Part shown: positions 49,795 through 58,091 of the stretch, one piece after another
Layout: each line of letters starts with the position of its first letter
Position numbering within the stretch: position 1 is the stretch's first letter
DNA from: Armatimonadota bacterium
Lineage (GTDB): Bacteria; Armatimonadota; Fimbriimonadia; Fimbriimonadales; Fimbriimonadaceae
DNA: 64,000 nucleotides
Assembly (NCBI GenBank): GCA_018268375.1
Contig: JAFDWS010000008.1
Location: 62,001-126,000 of the forward strand
Reading direction: 5' to 3'
Made by a program: the position numbers and the translations under genes
The notes under the pieces: model-generated
The model's input: only the letters and a program-made list of their open reading frames with translations
Database searches by the model: none
Told to the model about the DNA's origin: nothing

Positions 49795-51153
49795 TCAGTC
49801 GGCCAGGGCCTTGTGCTTGGTCTCGATGACCATGGGCAAGAAGAGGAGCCCGAGGATCGCCACCGCCCCCGACCATCCGAGGATTTGCACAATTTGGGTG
49901 AGTGCCCTCGTTCCGGCCTCGCCCGCCTTCACTTGGCTAGCCATGATGCTCACGAAGATGGCCATGCCTGCCGTCACGATCCTCCCTGCGTTGTAGCAAA
50001 AGCCAGCGCCTGTCGCCCTGAGGCGAGTGGGGAACAGCTCCGGAAGGTAGTAAGTGAAGCTGCCGAACATGCCGAACACGCTCAAGCCGACCAAGCCGTA
50101 GAGCTTCAACCGAGTTTCAGGGGGCCATTCGGGGATAAAGGTCAAAAAGATGGCGACGGCGGAGAAGGCCAAGTAGACCGCGTACATCGGCTTTCGGCCG
50201 AAGCGCTTGGCAATGGGGATGGTCAGAAGGGTGCCGATCAAGCCGCCGAGGTTGAAGTAAGTCGCCGCCTCGGTCCTCCAGGCCGTGACCATGGCCGTCG
50301 TTTGGGCTTTGTCCAATCCGAGACGAGAAGCTTCAAGGGTTGCAAAGCCGCTTGCTACGGACGGCATGAAGGCGTTGTTCGTCCACCAGAGAAGCAACGC
50401 GACCACGGCCATCGAGAGGCCAGATCGCAATAGAGGCAGGTATTCGGGTTTGAAAAGCTCGGCGACCCGAGGGTGTTCCGATTCGTCGACCGCGCTCTTC
50501 CACCTTTCTGGTTCCTTCACCCACATTCGAACGAGGAGGGCGACCGCGGCAGGGATCAAGCCGCAAAGGAAAACCGCTCGCCAAGATGTCTCCGGGCTAC
50601 CTTTTAGGACTACACCCGAAATGGTCTGGTCGACGAACTGTGCCAAGAAGAGGCCCAGCGGCGCCGATGTGTAGAGCAAGGCGCCGGCTTCTACGCGGCG
50701 CTTCTCGGGGACGACCTCCGCGACCATTGCCGCTCCCGCCGCCCATTCTCCGCCGATTCCCAGGGCCGCGACAATACGGCAAATGACAAGGACGGCCATG
50801 TTGGGAGCAAAGGCGCATGCGGCGGTCCCCAGGGCATAGAGGGCCATCGTGAGGAGGAGGGTTCTCGTGCGCCCGATCCGGTCGCAGACTCTTCCGAACA
50901 CGATGCCTCCCACCGCCCAGAACACCAAAAGTACGGCGGTAAGGTAACCGATCCACTGGAACGTCGCGCTCCTCGCCTCGGGAGAGCCGATCTTCAAACC
51001 CAGGAGAGTCGGCACGCAGTTCGGGGCGACGTAATTGAACAGCAGGCCGTCGAAGACGTCGAAGCCCCAGCCGAGCCAAGCCGCGAACAGCACCGTCCAC
51101 TGGTAGCCGTTCATGTCTAAGAAGCCGCTCCTGCCAGATGCTGCCGTTGCCAT
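49795..51153 (-). CDS. MFS transporter (sugar/organic acid symporter type)
   Basis: The protein has 452 residues from the ATG at 51153. It has twelve membrane helices. The MFS signature RIGRTRTLLLTMALYALG and the RIVAALGIGGEWAAGAAMVAE block resemble the SHS/lactate and aromatic-acid:proton symporters, as does YLPELFPTRLRATGAG in the second half. It probably imports an organic acid or sugar acid with protons. TAGAAT (51167-51162) is 8 nt before the ATG. No catabolic gene lies next to it, so the substrate is unknown. Confidence 0.88.
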   Translation of the reverse strand: MATAASGRSGFLDMNGYQWTVLFAAWLGWGFDVFDGLLFNYVAPNCVPTLLGLKIGSPEARSATFQWIGYLTAVLLVFWAVGGIVFGRVCDRIGRTRTLLLTMALYALGTAACAFAPNMAVLVICRIVAALGIGGEWAAGAAMVAEVVPEKRRVEAGALLYTSAPLGLFLAQFVDQTISGVVLKGSPETSWRAVFLCGLIPAAVALLVRMWVKEPERWKSAVDESEHPRVAELFKPEYLPLLRSGLSMAVVALLLWWTNNAFMPSVASGFATLEASRLGLDKAQTTAMVTAWRTEAATYFNLGGLIGTLLTIPIAKRFGRKPMYAVYLAFSAVAIFLTFIPEWPPETRLKLYGLVGLSVFGMFGSFTYYLPELFPTRLRATGAGFCYNAGRIVTAGMAIFVSIMASQVKAGEAGTRALTQIVQILGWSGAVAILGLLFLPMVIETKHKALAD

Positions 51154-51285
51154 CTTCGCCGATTCTAGACGGATGGGGCATGTCCGTCGCGCCGAAGTCA
51201 TTGGAATTTCATCACAAAGCGAACTTCTTGAGTGGCCCGTGACCTATCCTTGATGTCGGCCCCAAGATGGCCGGGATGTGATCCT

Positions 51286-51948
51286 ATGACGACACTCTTA
51301 GCGGCAGCGCTACTCGCTGCAACCACCAGCCCCGAGTGGCGGCTTCAGGGCGAGCTGAGCGAGGCTTGCTCTTGCGATGTGCCCTGCACGTGCAATTTCA
51401 ATGAAGCGCCCGGCCCCCACAAGTTCTGCTGGGCCATTTATGGAATCGACATCAAGCACGGGCACTTTGGCGCTGTCAGACTTGATGGCCTTCACATCGC
51501 AGGCGCGATGGGAGAGAAGGGAGTTGTATGGTACTTGGACGACCGCGCCACCAAGGCCCAATCCGACGCTCTCCGTGCCATCGCCCAGCAGGTGACTGAA
51601 TCCGCTTACCGGGCTAACGGTGCGACCGACGTTACGAAGCCGCCGGAAGGGATGGCCGTTTTGGGCTACCAGTCAGTCCACATCCAACAAGAGATCGGCC
51701 CGAAGTCGGCAAAGCTGTGGCTGGGTGACAAAGGCGGCTTTGACCAAGACTATCTCATCGGGCTCGACGGCAAGACTCCCATCATTGTCGAGAACAATGC
51801 CTCTTGGAACATCACCAAGGGGATCAAAGGCAAGACGAAGAAGTTCACGTACAAAGACGACTACGGCCAATCCTTTGATTTCGAGGGGACGAACGCAAAC
51901 CAAGGGCACGTCGATTGGTCGGACAAGACAAAGATCTACTTCAAGTGA
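51286..51948 (+). CDS. Secreted DUF1326-domain protein
   Basis: The protein has 220 residues from the ATG at 51286, with a signal peptide (MTTLLAAALLAATTS). The DUF1326 opening is EWRLQGELSEACSCDVPCTCNFNEAPGPHKFC, rich in Cys like a metal or redox site, followed by WAIYGIDIKHGHFGAVRLDG. Family proteins are usually cytosolic and of unknown role, so the signal peptide is a notable difference. The ATG is preceded by a GATGTGATCC stretch. It converges on the mscS gene and overlaps its end by 8 bp. Confidence 0.8.
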   Translation: MTTLLAAALLAATTSPEWRLQGELSEACSCDVPCTCNFNEAPGPHKFCWAIYGIDIKHGHFGAVRLDGLHIAGAMGEKGVVWYLDDRATKAQSDALRAIAQQVTESAYRANGATDVTKPPEGMAVLGYQSVHIQQEIGPKSAKLWLGDKGGFDQDYLIGLDGKTPIIVENNASWNITKGIKGKTKKFTYKDDYGQSFDFEGTNANQGHVDWSDKTKIYFK

Positions 51949-52768
51949 CGGTGGGGGCGCCAACCGGCAGCCCCTCCTTCTTGAGCGCTTCAAGGATCTG
52001 GCCGAAAAGGCGTCCCTTGAGCACGCCGGGCGTATTGCTCAGCGTGCTCGTGTGCACTTGAAGGGTGTAGACGACCAGTACGCCGTCCATGCTTTCGATC
52101 AAGACCCTTGGCTCGGGTTGCTCAGCAATGTCGGGGTCGCCGGCCACCGCCCTCACAAGGAGAGTTTCGACCTGCTTCGTGTCGATGCTTGTGGGGATCC
52201 TCACAGTGACAGCGACCATGCGGGCGTCCCCGAGGAGGTCCCAATTGACCACACGATCGTTCAGCACCGAAGAGTTCGGCACCACGACCGACGCGTTCTC
52301 AGCCGTCCGGAGCGTGGTCGAGTAGGAGCCGATCGAGACGACTGTACCGCTCACCCCGCTGAACTCCACATGGTCGCCGACCCGAACGGGTCGCGTCGCG
52401 AGCATGATCAGTCCGGCAAAGAAGTTCTTCGCCATGTCCTGCAGCCCGAGCCCCATGCCGACTCCCAATGCGCCCGTGAAAACGGCAAGGCTGGCGATGT
52501 TGAAGCCGCTTTGCTCCAACACCCAAAGGAGCCCGAGCGTGAGCCAGAGGGCAAATGTCAGCGAAACCACCGCGCCCGCGATGGTCTGATCGATGTGGCT
52601 GTTCTTCACGAGCAGCCGCCTCATCCAACCGCGCACCACCCAACCGCTCAAGCAAACAAATGTGATCGAGAACGCGAGGCGGACAAGCAGGATCGGCGTG
52701 ACCTTCCAGTCACCAATGTGGAACCACTCTTGGTTCATTCCGTCCAGGAACTGCTGGAAGCCGCTCAT
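51941..52768 (-). CDS. mscS: Small-conductance mechanosensitive channel
   Basis: The protein has 275 residues, the size of E. coli MscS. There are three membrane helices. The pore helix is IASLAVFTGALGVGMGLGLQD, Gly/Ala-rich as required for gating. The beta domain contains RPVRVGDHVEFSGVSGTVVSIG and the family block VVPNSSVLNDRVVNW. It opens under membrane tension to release solutes and protect against osmotic downshock. It is divergent from the sugar permease gene at 52819 with 50 bp between them, containing that gene's TAACAT. Confidence 0.94.
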   Translation of the reverse strand: MSGFQQFLDGMNQEWFHIGDWKVTPILLVRLAFSITFVCLSGWVVRGWMRRLLVKNSHIDQTIAGAVVSLTFALWLTLGLLWVLEQSGFNIASLAVFTGALGVGMGLGLQDMAKNFFAGLIMLATRPVRVGDHVEFSGVSGTVVSIGSYSTTLRTAENASVVVPNSSVLNDRVVNWDLLGDARMVAVTVRIPTSIDTKQVETLLVRAVAGDPDIAEQPEPRVLIESMDGVLVVYTLQVHTSTLSNTPGVLKGRLFGQILEALKKEGLPVGAPTVT

Positions 52769-52818
52769 CGATGCAAGTTTAGTTGAACACGACCGCTTCG
52801 GAGTAACATCCCGGCGCC

Positions 52819-53844
52819 ATGAGGGCCCTTGCGGAACGAGTCACGAAAGTACCGCAGTTCGGATTGGCCGTCGTTATCCTCCTGCTCACCATCGTGATCG
52901 CCTCCCGGGCCGGAAGCCATGTGGATCGCGTGTCGGGAGCCACAGTCAACAGCTTCCTGAATCCGTCGACCCTCGTCCAGGTCCTGACCGACACGAGCTT
53001 CTTTGCGATTCTTGGTACAGGGATCGCGATGGTCATCCTGACCGGTGGGATCGACCTCTCCGTAGGCTCGACGTATGCATTGAGTGGTGTTCTTACCGCT
53101 ATGGCCCTCCGGTCGCTGCACGCAGAACAGTGGCCGGGGCCCCAAGCTTTGGCCGTCGCGGTCCTGCTGTGCCTTGGGATCGGCGTTGCGTGCGGCCTGC
53201 TGAACGGCCTCATGGTCACCAATCTGGGTGTCCACCCGTTTGTCATCACTCTGGGCACAATGTGGATTTTCCGCGGCCTGGCGTTCGTGACGAGCAAGGC
53301 CGAGAGCATCCTTGTCCCTCAGCAGGTTACAGACTTGGTCAAGGTGAACCTCTTCCTTCGCAAGGATCTGTATCCAGTTCCTTTCCTCGTCATGGCGCTG
53401 GCGGTCACGCTGGCGGCGGTCTATTTGGCGAAGACAGTGGCCGGTCGCAACATCTATGCCGTTGGAGGAAGCTCTGAGGCCAGCCACTACGCGGGCATCA
53501 GAGTCCCTCGTGTGTTGATCGGCGTTTACACCCTTTGTGGGTTGGCGGCGGGTCTCGCCGCCTTCCTTGGGGCCAGCTACTTCGGTGCGGCGAGCTGTAG
53601 CGACGGGCAGGGATATGAGCTTTACGCGATCGCCTCGGCGGTTGTCGGCGGGGTGAGCTTGAACGGTGGCAGGGGCACCGTTCTTGGGGCGGCGCTGGGC
53701 GCGCTATTGATCGTCTTGTTCCGGCAGGCGGTCGTCACGCTCCACCTGGACACGAAGTACGAATGGGTCATCATCGGCCTTGCCATCATCGTTGCTGTGT
53801 TCCTGGACCGCCTCGCACGCCGTCGCTATGGCTCCGGTGAATGA
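52819..53844 (+). CDS. rbsC: Ribose-type ABC transporter permease
   Basis: The protein has 341 residues with the RbsC/CUT2 blocks FAILGTGIAMVILTGGIDLSVGS, GLLNGLMVTNLGVHPFVITLGT, GRNIYAVGGSSEASHYAGI and VVGGVSLNGGRGT. It forms the homodimeric channel of a simple-sugar importer, and the next gene gives the binding protein. No RbsA-type double ATPase lies in the window, so it must be shared or placed elsewhere. TAACAT (52804-52809) is 9 nt before the ATG. rbsC is a class label here; the true sugar is unknown. Confidence 0.92.
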   Translation: MRALAERVTKVPQFGLAVVILLLTIVIASRAGSHVDRVSGATVNSFLNPSTLVQVLTDTSFFAILGTGIAMVILTGGIDLSVGSTYALSGVLTAMALRSLHAEQWPGPQALAVAVLLCLGIGVACGLLNGLMVTNLGVHPFVITLGTMWIFRGLAFVTSKAESILVPQQVTDLVKVNLFLRKDLYPVPFLVMALAVTLAAVYLAKTVAGRNIYAVGGSSEASHYAGIRVPRVLIGVYTLCGLAAGLAAFLGASYFGAASCSDGQGYELYAIASAVVGGVSLNGGRGTVLGAALGALLIVLFRQAVVTLHLDTKYEWVIIGLAIIVAVFLDRLARRRYGSGE

Positions 53845-53868
53845 AGCGTCTGGTAAATTCCACTTGCC

Positions 53869-54906
53869 ATGAAGGTGCTTCAGGTTTCAACGATCTTATT
53901 GGCGGCTCTCCTCATTGGATGCGGTCCGACCGAGCCGTCTACACAAGCCTCGAGCGGGGGAGCGACTGCCCCAAAGAAGGAGGGCACCGCAAAGAAGTCG
54001 CTTAAGATCGCGATGATCGCAAAGAGCACGACAAACCCTGTTTTCATTTCGGCCCAGGAGGGAGCGGTCGCGGCGGCGAAGGAACTGACAGAAAAGGAAG
54101 GGGTTGCCGTCAGCGTCGACATCCTGACGCCACCGACCGAAGACGGTCAAGTCCAAGCACAGAAGATCGCCCAGGCGGTCAATGACGGTGCCGACGCGAT
54201 CCTGATTTCGTGCTCGGACGCGAGCAAAGTGACGGGCGCCATAAACGACGCCGTCGCAAAGGGGGTTCCGGTCATGACTTTTGACAGCGATGCGGCTCAA
54301 TCAAAGCGCTTCGCCTTCTACGGAGCGGACGACAAGGATGCGGGCACACGCGTCATGGACGAACTTGCGGCTCAGATCGGCAGCATGGGCACCGTCGCTA
54401 TCCTTGCCGGAAACCAGAACGCGCCCAACTTGCAGGCACGGGCTAAGGCGGTCGAGGACGAAGCGAAGGCGAAGTATCCGAACATCAAGATCGTCGGCAC
54501 CTTCTATCACGCCGAGACGCCCCAGGACGCGACCGCGAAAGTCCAGCAGGTCATGGCCGTAAATTCCGACATCAATGGCTGGGCAATGATCGGCGGCTGG
54601 CCGCTGTTCGCGCGCACCCTGCTGGACATGGATCCGTCGAAGGTGAAGATCGTCGCAGTGGACTGCCTCCCACAACAGTTGGACTACATCGACAAAGGCG
54701 TCGCACCTGTGCTCCTGGCACAACCGACTTATGACTGGGGCCACACCAGCGTGAACATCATCTTCCGCAAGGTCGTGAAGGGAGAAGACGTCCCCGTGGT
54801 CAACAAAATGGACCTGGTCCGCGTCGACAAAGCGGGCCTCAAGGATTGGGCTCAGAAGCTCCAAAAGTGGGGATTCAAAGACGTCGCCCCGAAGTACCTG
54901 CAATGA
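53869..54906 (+). CDS. rbsB: Sugar-binding lipoprotein of a ribose-type ABC transporter
   Basis: The protein has 345 residues. The lipoprotein signal ends LLIGCGP, with the lipobox Cys at residue 20. A Ser/Thr/Lys-rich tether follows, then the two-lobed binding fold (KIAMIAKSTTNPVFISAQEGA, QVNDGADAILISCSDA-type block, PVMTFDSDAAQSKR, GTVAILAGNQNAPN). It captures a pentose or hexose at the membrane and delivers it to the permease encoded 24 bp upstream. TAAATT (53854-53859) lies 9 nt before its ATG, so it may also have its own promoter. This allows more binding protein than permease. Confidence 0.92.
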   Translation: MKVLQVSTILLAALLIGCGPTEPSTQASSGGATAPKKEGTAKKSLKIAMIAKSTTNPVFISAQEGAVAAAKELTEKEGVAVSVDILTPPTEDGQVQAQKIAQAVNDGADAILISCSDASKVTGAINDAVAKGVPVMTFDSDAAQSKRFAFYGADDKDAGTRVMDELAAQIGSMGTVAILAGNQNAPNLQARAKAVEDEAKAKYPNIKIVGTFYHAETPQDATAKVQQVMAVNSDINGWAMIGGWPLFARTLLDMDPSKVKIVAVDCLPQQLDYIDKGVAPVLLAQPTYDWGHTSVNIIFRKVVKGEDVPVVNKMDLVRVDKAGLKDWAQKLQKWGFKDVAPKYLQ

Positions 54907-54918
54907 CCGGCTGGGCGG

Positions 54919-55368
54919 CTAATTGACGGCCGTCCAGTTCGTTTGCCCCTCTTCGGGCCATTCTTGTGCGCTCGAACCGGAAAGGTGGCGGGTCGGATCG
55001 GTCGGGGAGTTCTGCAGGCGCGCTCCGAGGCCGCCTGGCTCGTCACCTTCGTCCAGCCAGTAGTCCAGCGTCTCGCTTTCTGCCGCCGCACCTGCGATGG
55101 CGGGGAAGAGGTCTTCGCTCCAGTCCTCCCAGTACGGGTTGACGGTGGAAATCAGCCTGTCGCGCTTTCGTGGACTGAGGCGCATGAAGTCCGACTCATA
55201 TTCGAGTGCGCCATGAAGGGAGTCAAAGGCGCGGGCGAAGACAAGGCGCGAAGCGGTCGTCTTTTCGTTTCCAGAGCGATGGATGGCCATGGCCCCCGCC
55301 AAGTTCCTCGTCACCCCCGTGACGATGTTCCGGTTGTCGTCGGCCGCCACATAAAAGTAGGTCGCCAT
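54919..55368 (-). CDS. Degenerate GIY-YIG-fold protein
   Basis: The protein has 149 residues. The layout follows short GIY-YIG (YhbQ-like) proteins: YFYVAADDNRNIVTGVTRNL, IHRSG, then LVFARAFDSLHGALEYESDF and a VNPYWEDWSEDLF end. Catalytic features are altered. The second motif YVG/YIG reads VTG, and the Arg that normally follows NLxxR is missing (NLAGAMAIH), while Glu and Asn remain. A Gly/Ser/Asp-rich tail of 55 residues follows the domain. DNA or RNA binding without cutting is likely. TACAAT (55386-55381) is 12 nt before the ATG. Confidence 0.75.
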   Translation of the reverse strand: MATYFYVAADDNRNIVTGVTRNLAGAMAIHRSGNEKTTASRLVFARAFDSLHGALEYESDFMRLSPRKRDRLISTVNPYWEDWSEDLFPAIAGAAAESETLDYWLDEGDEPGGLGARLQNSPTDPTRHLSGSSAQEWPEEGQTNWTAVN

Positions 55369-55426
55369 CGCCTTAACATTATTGTACTGGCGTTAGCACC
55401 AAAACGGCGCACGAATATTTCCACAG

Positions 55427-56320
55427 TCACCCTTCCATCTCTTCGAGAGTCCTCGGCCAGTCTTCTTTCAACAACCTCGAGAGGGCCCGGTCTGCGAGAA
55501 GCCGTCCCTCGTTCTGACACTCCGCACAGTAGTTGGTCTCGTTCTCGGCGTACACGATCCGTTGCACCTTGTGGCCACATCGCGGACACGGTTGGCCGAA
55601 CTTGCCGTGGACCGCGAAGTCCGGTCGGAAGGCTGTCACGTCGCCTGCGCCAGGAAACTTGGTGGCGAATTGTTCTAAGAGCTTCTTCGACCACATCGTG
55701 AGAGATTCCACCGTCGCCCCGTACAGGCGAGCTGTCTCTTTTTCATCAAGCGAACTCGTCAACCGCAAAGGGGACAAGTGCGCCGCCCAAAGGATCTCAT
55801 CAGAGTAGGCGTTACCGATGCCGCTGAACGTGCGCGGGTTCGTGAGCGCCCTTTTCAGTGTCCTGTTCTCTCGCTTGAGGGCCTCCGCGAACTCCTGAGG
55901 CGTGCACTCAAGGGGCTCGATCCCGCCGGGATTCATCTCTTCGAGCGCGTTTCGGCCTTGTACAACGTGGAGGGACGCCCGCCTCTTTTTGCTGGCCTCC
56001 GTCATCAACAGGGTGCCGTGGGGAAACTCGAACAAAGCGAGTGTGATTCTGCCCAGCGGCTTTGCGCCCGCCGCCTTCCACTGGAACCGCCCCGCCACCA
56101 TCAAGTGCACGACGAGGAACAGGTCGTCGCCAAAGTCGAGGACGATCCGTTTGCCAAGCCGCTCGATCTCGCGCAGTGGCCGGCCATGGAGGACGGCGAC
56201 TTTTGGCTCCACCGTCCGCAGGACGAAGGGCGTCAAGAGCTGCAGCCGATCGAGGGGCTCGCCGAGGACGCGCTCCCGCAGCTTTGCAACATAGAGCTCG
56301 ACGTCGGGCAGTTCAGGCAT
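55427..56320 (-). CDS. Fpg/Nei-family DNA glycosylase
   Basis: The protein has 297 residues from the ATG at 56320. This start gives MPELPDVE, whose Pro2 is the catalytic amine and Glu3 the proton donor; a start nine bases earlier would not allow that. The helix-two-turn-helix is in NPRTFSGIGNAYSDEILW. The C-terminal zinc finger CPRCGHKVQRIVY... CAEC is complete. It cuts oxidised bases from DNA, such as formamidopyrimidine, 8-oxoguanine or oxidised pyrimidines, then nicks the strand. It follows the Clp_N gene with an 8-bp overlap. Confidence 0.93.
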   Translation of the reverse strand: MPELPDVELYVAKLRERVLGEPLDRLQLLTPFVLRTVEPKVAVLHGRPLREIERLGKRIVLDFGDDLFLVVHLMVAGRFQWKAAGAKPLGRITLALFEFPHGTLLMTEASKKRRASLHVVQGRNALEEMNPGGIEPLECTPQEFAEALKRENRTLKRALTNPRTFSGIGNAYSDEILWAAHLSPLRLTSSLDEKETARLYGATVESLTMWSKKLLEQFATKFPGAGDVTAFRPDFAVHGKFGQPCPRCGHKVQRIVYAENETNYCAECQNEGRLLADRALSRLLKEDWPRTLEEMEG

Positions 56321-57155
56321 CGGCGTCATAAAGGTGGTGGAACCGCCTCACCAACTCGCGCATGTCTTCGAGGGTGAGACTGTTGGCCTCCATCCAGCTG
56401 GTCAAGAACTTGTGCTCTTGAACCGTCATTGCGAGCATCATATGGGAATCATCCAGCGCCACACCACCGACGGTGAGTTTCTCAGCTTCAGCCAGTCGAA
56501 AGACCTCGGGCACGTTCAAGTCCCGCGGCCGTCCTGACGAGTTCATTGAGTCTCGCGCGAAATCCTCAAGGATGTCGATGAGACCATCGACGTTGTGCCC
56601 TCCCCAGGTCAGTGCTTTCCAGGCCGACCCCCGGTTGTAGAGGAACAGAAGCAACATGACAGCCGCAGAAGCACTGACGAAAGCACTCGGTGCGTAGTCC
56701 CTGAGGGGCGGACCTGGAGATTCCTTCTGCACTTCGACGGTGGCGCGGAGCAGCGAGTCATAGTCACACCCAGCTTCCGTCAGCGCCTTTCCCGCTCTGC
56801 CATCCCGCTCTGCCATCAAACCCAGCAGGATGTGCTCGGTGCCGATGTAGTTGTTGTTCAGGTCACGAGCGGCGTTGTAGGCGAGGTCGATGACGCGTTT
56901 TGCCCGGGGCGTCAGAGTCATGTCCTGTGACTCTCGCCTGTTGCCCGTCCCTTCGATTTGCCTCTCGAGACACTGGGACACTCTGCTAGGAGGCACTTTA
57001 GCCGTCTCGAGCACCCGCCGGGCCACCGAATCTTCCATCTTCAAAAGGCCGAAGAGGAGGTGCTCTGTCGAAACGTACCCCTCCCCCCTGCTCTGAGCAA
57101 ACTCTTGAGCATAGAAGACGCACTTCCTCGCTCTCTCTGTAAAACGTTGCCACAT
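56313..57155 (-). CDS. Clp N-domain protein without ATPase
   Basis: The protein has 280 residues. Two Clp_N repeats form residues about 3-72 (FTERARKCVFYAQEFAQSRGEGYVSTEHLLFGLL) and 80-145 (LTPRAKRVIDLAYNAARDLNNNYIGTEHILLGLM), the pattern at the start of ClpC. The rest is a different domain with a short hydrophobic stretch (SAFVSASAAVMLLLFLY) and no Walker motif. Stand-alone Clp_N proteins can act as adaptors that compete for ClpC substrates or adaptors. It is flanked by an unknown secreted protein gene (2 bp) and the glycosylase gene, in one apparent operon. Confidence 0.85.
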   Translation of the reverse strand: MWQRFTERARKCVFYAQEFAQSRGEGYVSTEHLLFGLLKMEDSVARRVLETAKVPPSRVSQCLERQIEGTGNRRESQDMTLTPRAKRVIDLAYNAARDLNNNYIGTEHILLGLMAERDGRAGKALTEAGCDYDSLLRATVEVQKESPGPPLRDYAPSAFVSASAAVMLLLFLYNRGSAWKALTWGGHNVDGLIDILEDFARDSMNSSGRPRDLNVPEVFRLAEAEKLTVGGVALDDSHMMLAMTVQEHKFLTSWMEANSLTLEDMRELVRRFHHLYDADA

Positions 57156-57157
57156 GG

Positions 57158-58069
57158 TCAGAACTTCTGATTCCGGGCTTGTTCGAGCGTCTTCCTAATG
57201 ACGGCCACTCGCTCGGTGTCGTTGATGAGGGAAGTGTCGATCATGTCGAACTCCCACTTGTCGCCAAGGCTGAAGTACTGGGTTCCGAACCGTTGAGGAT
57301 AGCTGGCCGCCAGCATCATCCGGTCATAGGATGCGCCAGCGATCCACGATGCGTCCTTGTTGCCGAGCAGCACGGAGCAGACCGAAAGCTCATGGGCCGT
57401 AGCGAAGTCCATGAAGCGCTCTCCATGCTGGAACAGGAACGCTGCGTTCTCAAAGTCCTTCCCGGTCCGTAACTCTCCCTTCTTCAAGATTTCGCGGATG
57501 CGCTTCATTCTTTGGTGGTCGCCCATGACCATGTCGTGCATGTCTTTCATCGTCATGTTCGGCTTGAAGTTCTCGCGCACTTTCTGGTCCGCGTCGTAAA
57601 GTGCCTTCACCTCGGCATTGTCCACGGCAGGCACATTCCGGCTAAGCGCCTTCCAAACCTGGACGACGCACGCTGCCGCGGGATCGGCAGCGAACTTGCC
57701 CGGCATCGGGAAGTTCTTGTCGGTCCACTTCATAGTCCCCATCCTTTGACCTCGGTCGACCGAGATCATCAGCATGTCCCAAACGCCTGGGAGCGCCTTC
57801 TTGGCTTCCTCGCTCCCCATGCAGGCAGCGGCCAAAGTGAGTTCGTACTTGGTTGTGCACTCGGTGAGCCGAAGCCTCGTTGCCGGCCAAAGTGCTCCAG
57901 CCTTGGCCAATTCGGCCGCGCTCTTGAGACGGTCTTTGTCGACCAAGTCCGCCAACATGGCTCTTCCCGCTGCGCTGCTCTCAGGTTTTGCCAAGAGGGA
58001 TTCAGCCGTCGCCAGACTGGCCTCTTGGAGGAAACTGGGCACGACCGCTACAAACGCGAGCAACAGCAT
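57158..58069 (-). CDS. Secreted protein of unknown function (DUF6624-like)
   Basis: The protein has 303 residues with a signal peptide (MLLLAFVAVVPSFLQEASLA). The C-terminal half has HGERFMDFATAHELSVCSVLLG and GNKDASWIAGASYDRMMLA. These match a pattern (the HGxxx...A.D.. block) found in DUF6624-type proteins, whose role is unknown. TACGCT (58081-58076) is 6 nt before the ATG. The next gene downstream is the Clp_N gene, 2 bp away, so they are co-transcribed. No catalytic motif is evident. Confidence 0.7.
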   Translation of the reverse strand: MLLLAFVAVVPSFLQEASLATAESLLAKPESSAAGRAMLADLVDKDRLKSAAELAKAGALWPATRLRLTECTTKYELTLAAACMGSEEAKKALPGVWDMLMISVDRGQRMGTMKWTDKNFPMPGKFAADPAAACVVQVWKALSRNVPAVDNAEVKALYDADQKVRENFKPNMTMKDMHDMVMGDHQRMKRIREILKKGELRTGKDFENAAFLFQHGERFMDFATAHELSVCSVLLGNKDASWIAGASYDRMMLAASYPQRFGTQYFSLGDKWEFDMIDTSLINDTERVAVIRKTLEQARNQKF

Positions 58070-58091
58070 GCCTTGAGCGTACCAAACCGGG

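Noticed and set aside
49795..51153. MFS protein as a third nitrate transporter
   Set aside because: The NNP Gly-rich nitrate signatures are absent, and its motifs fit the sugar/organic acid symporter group.
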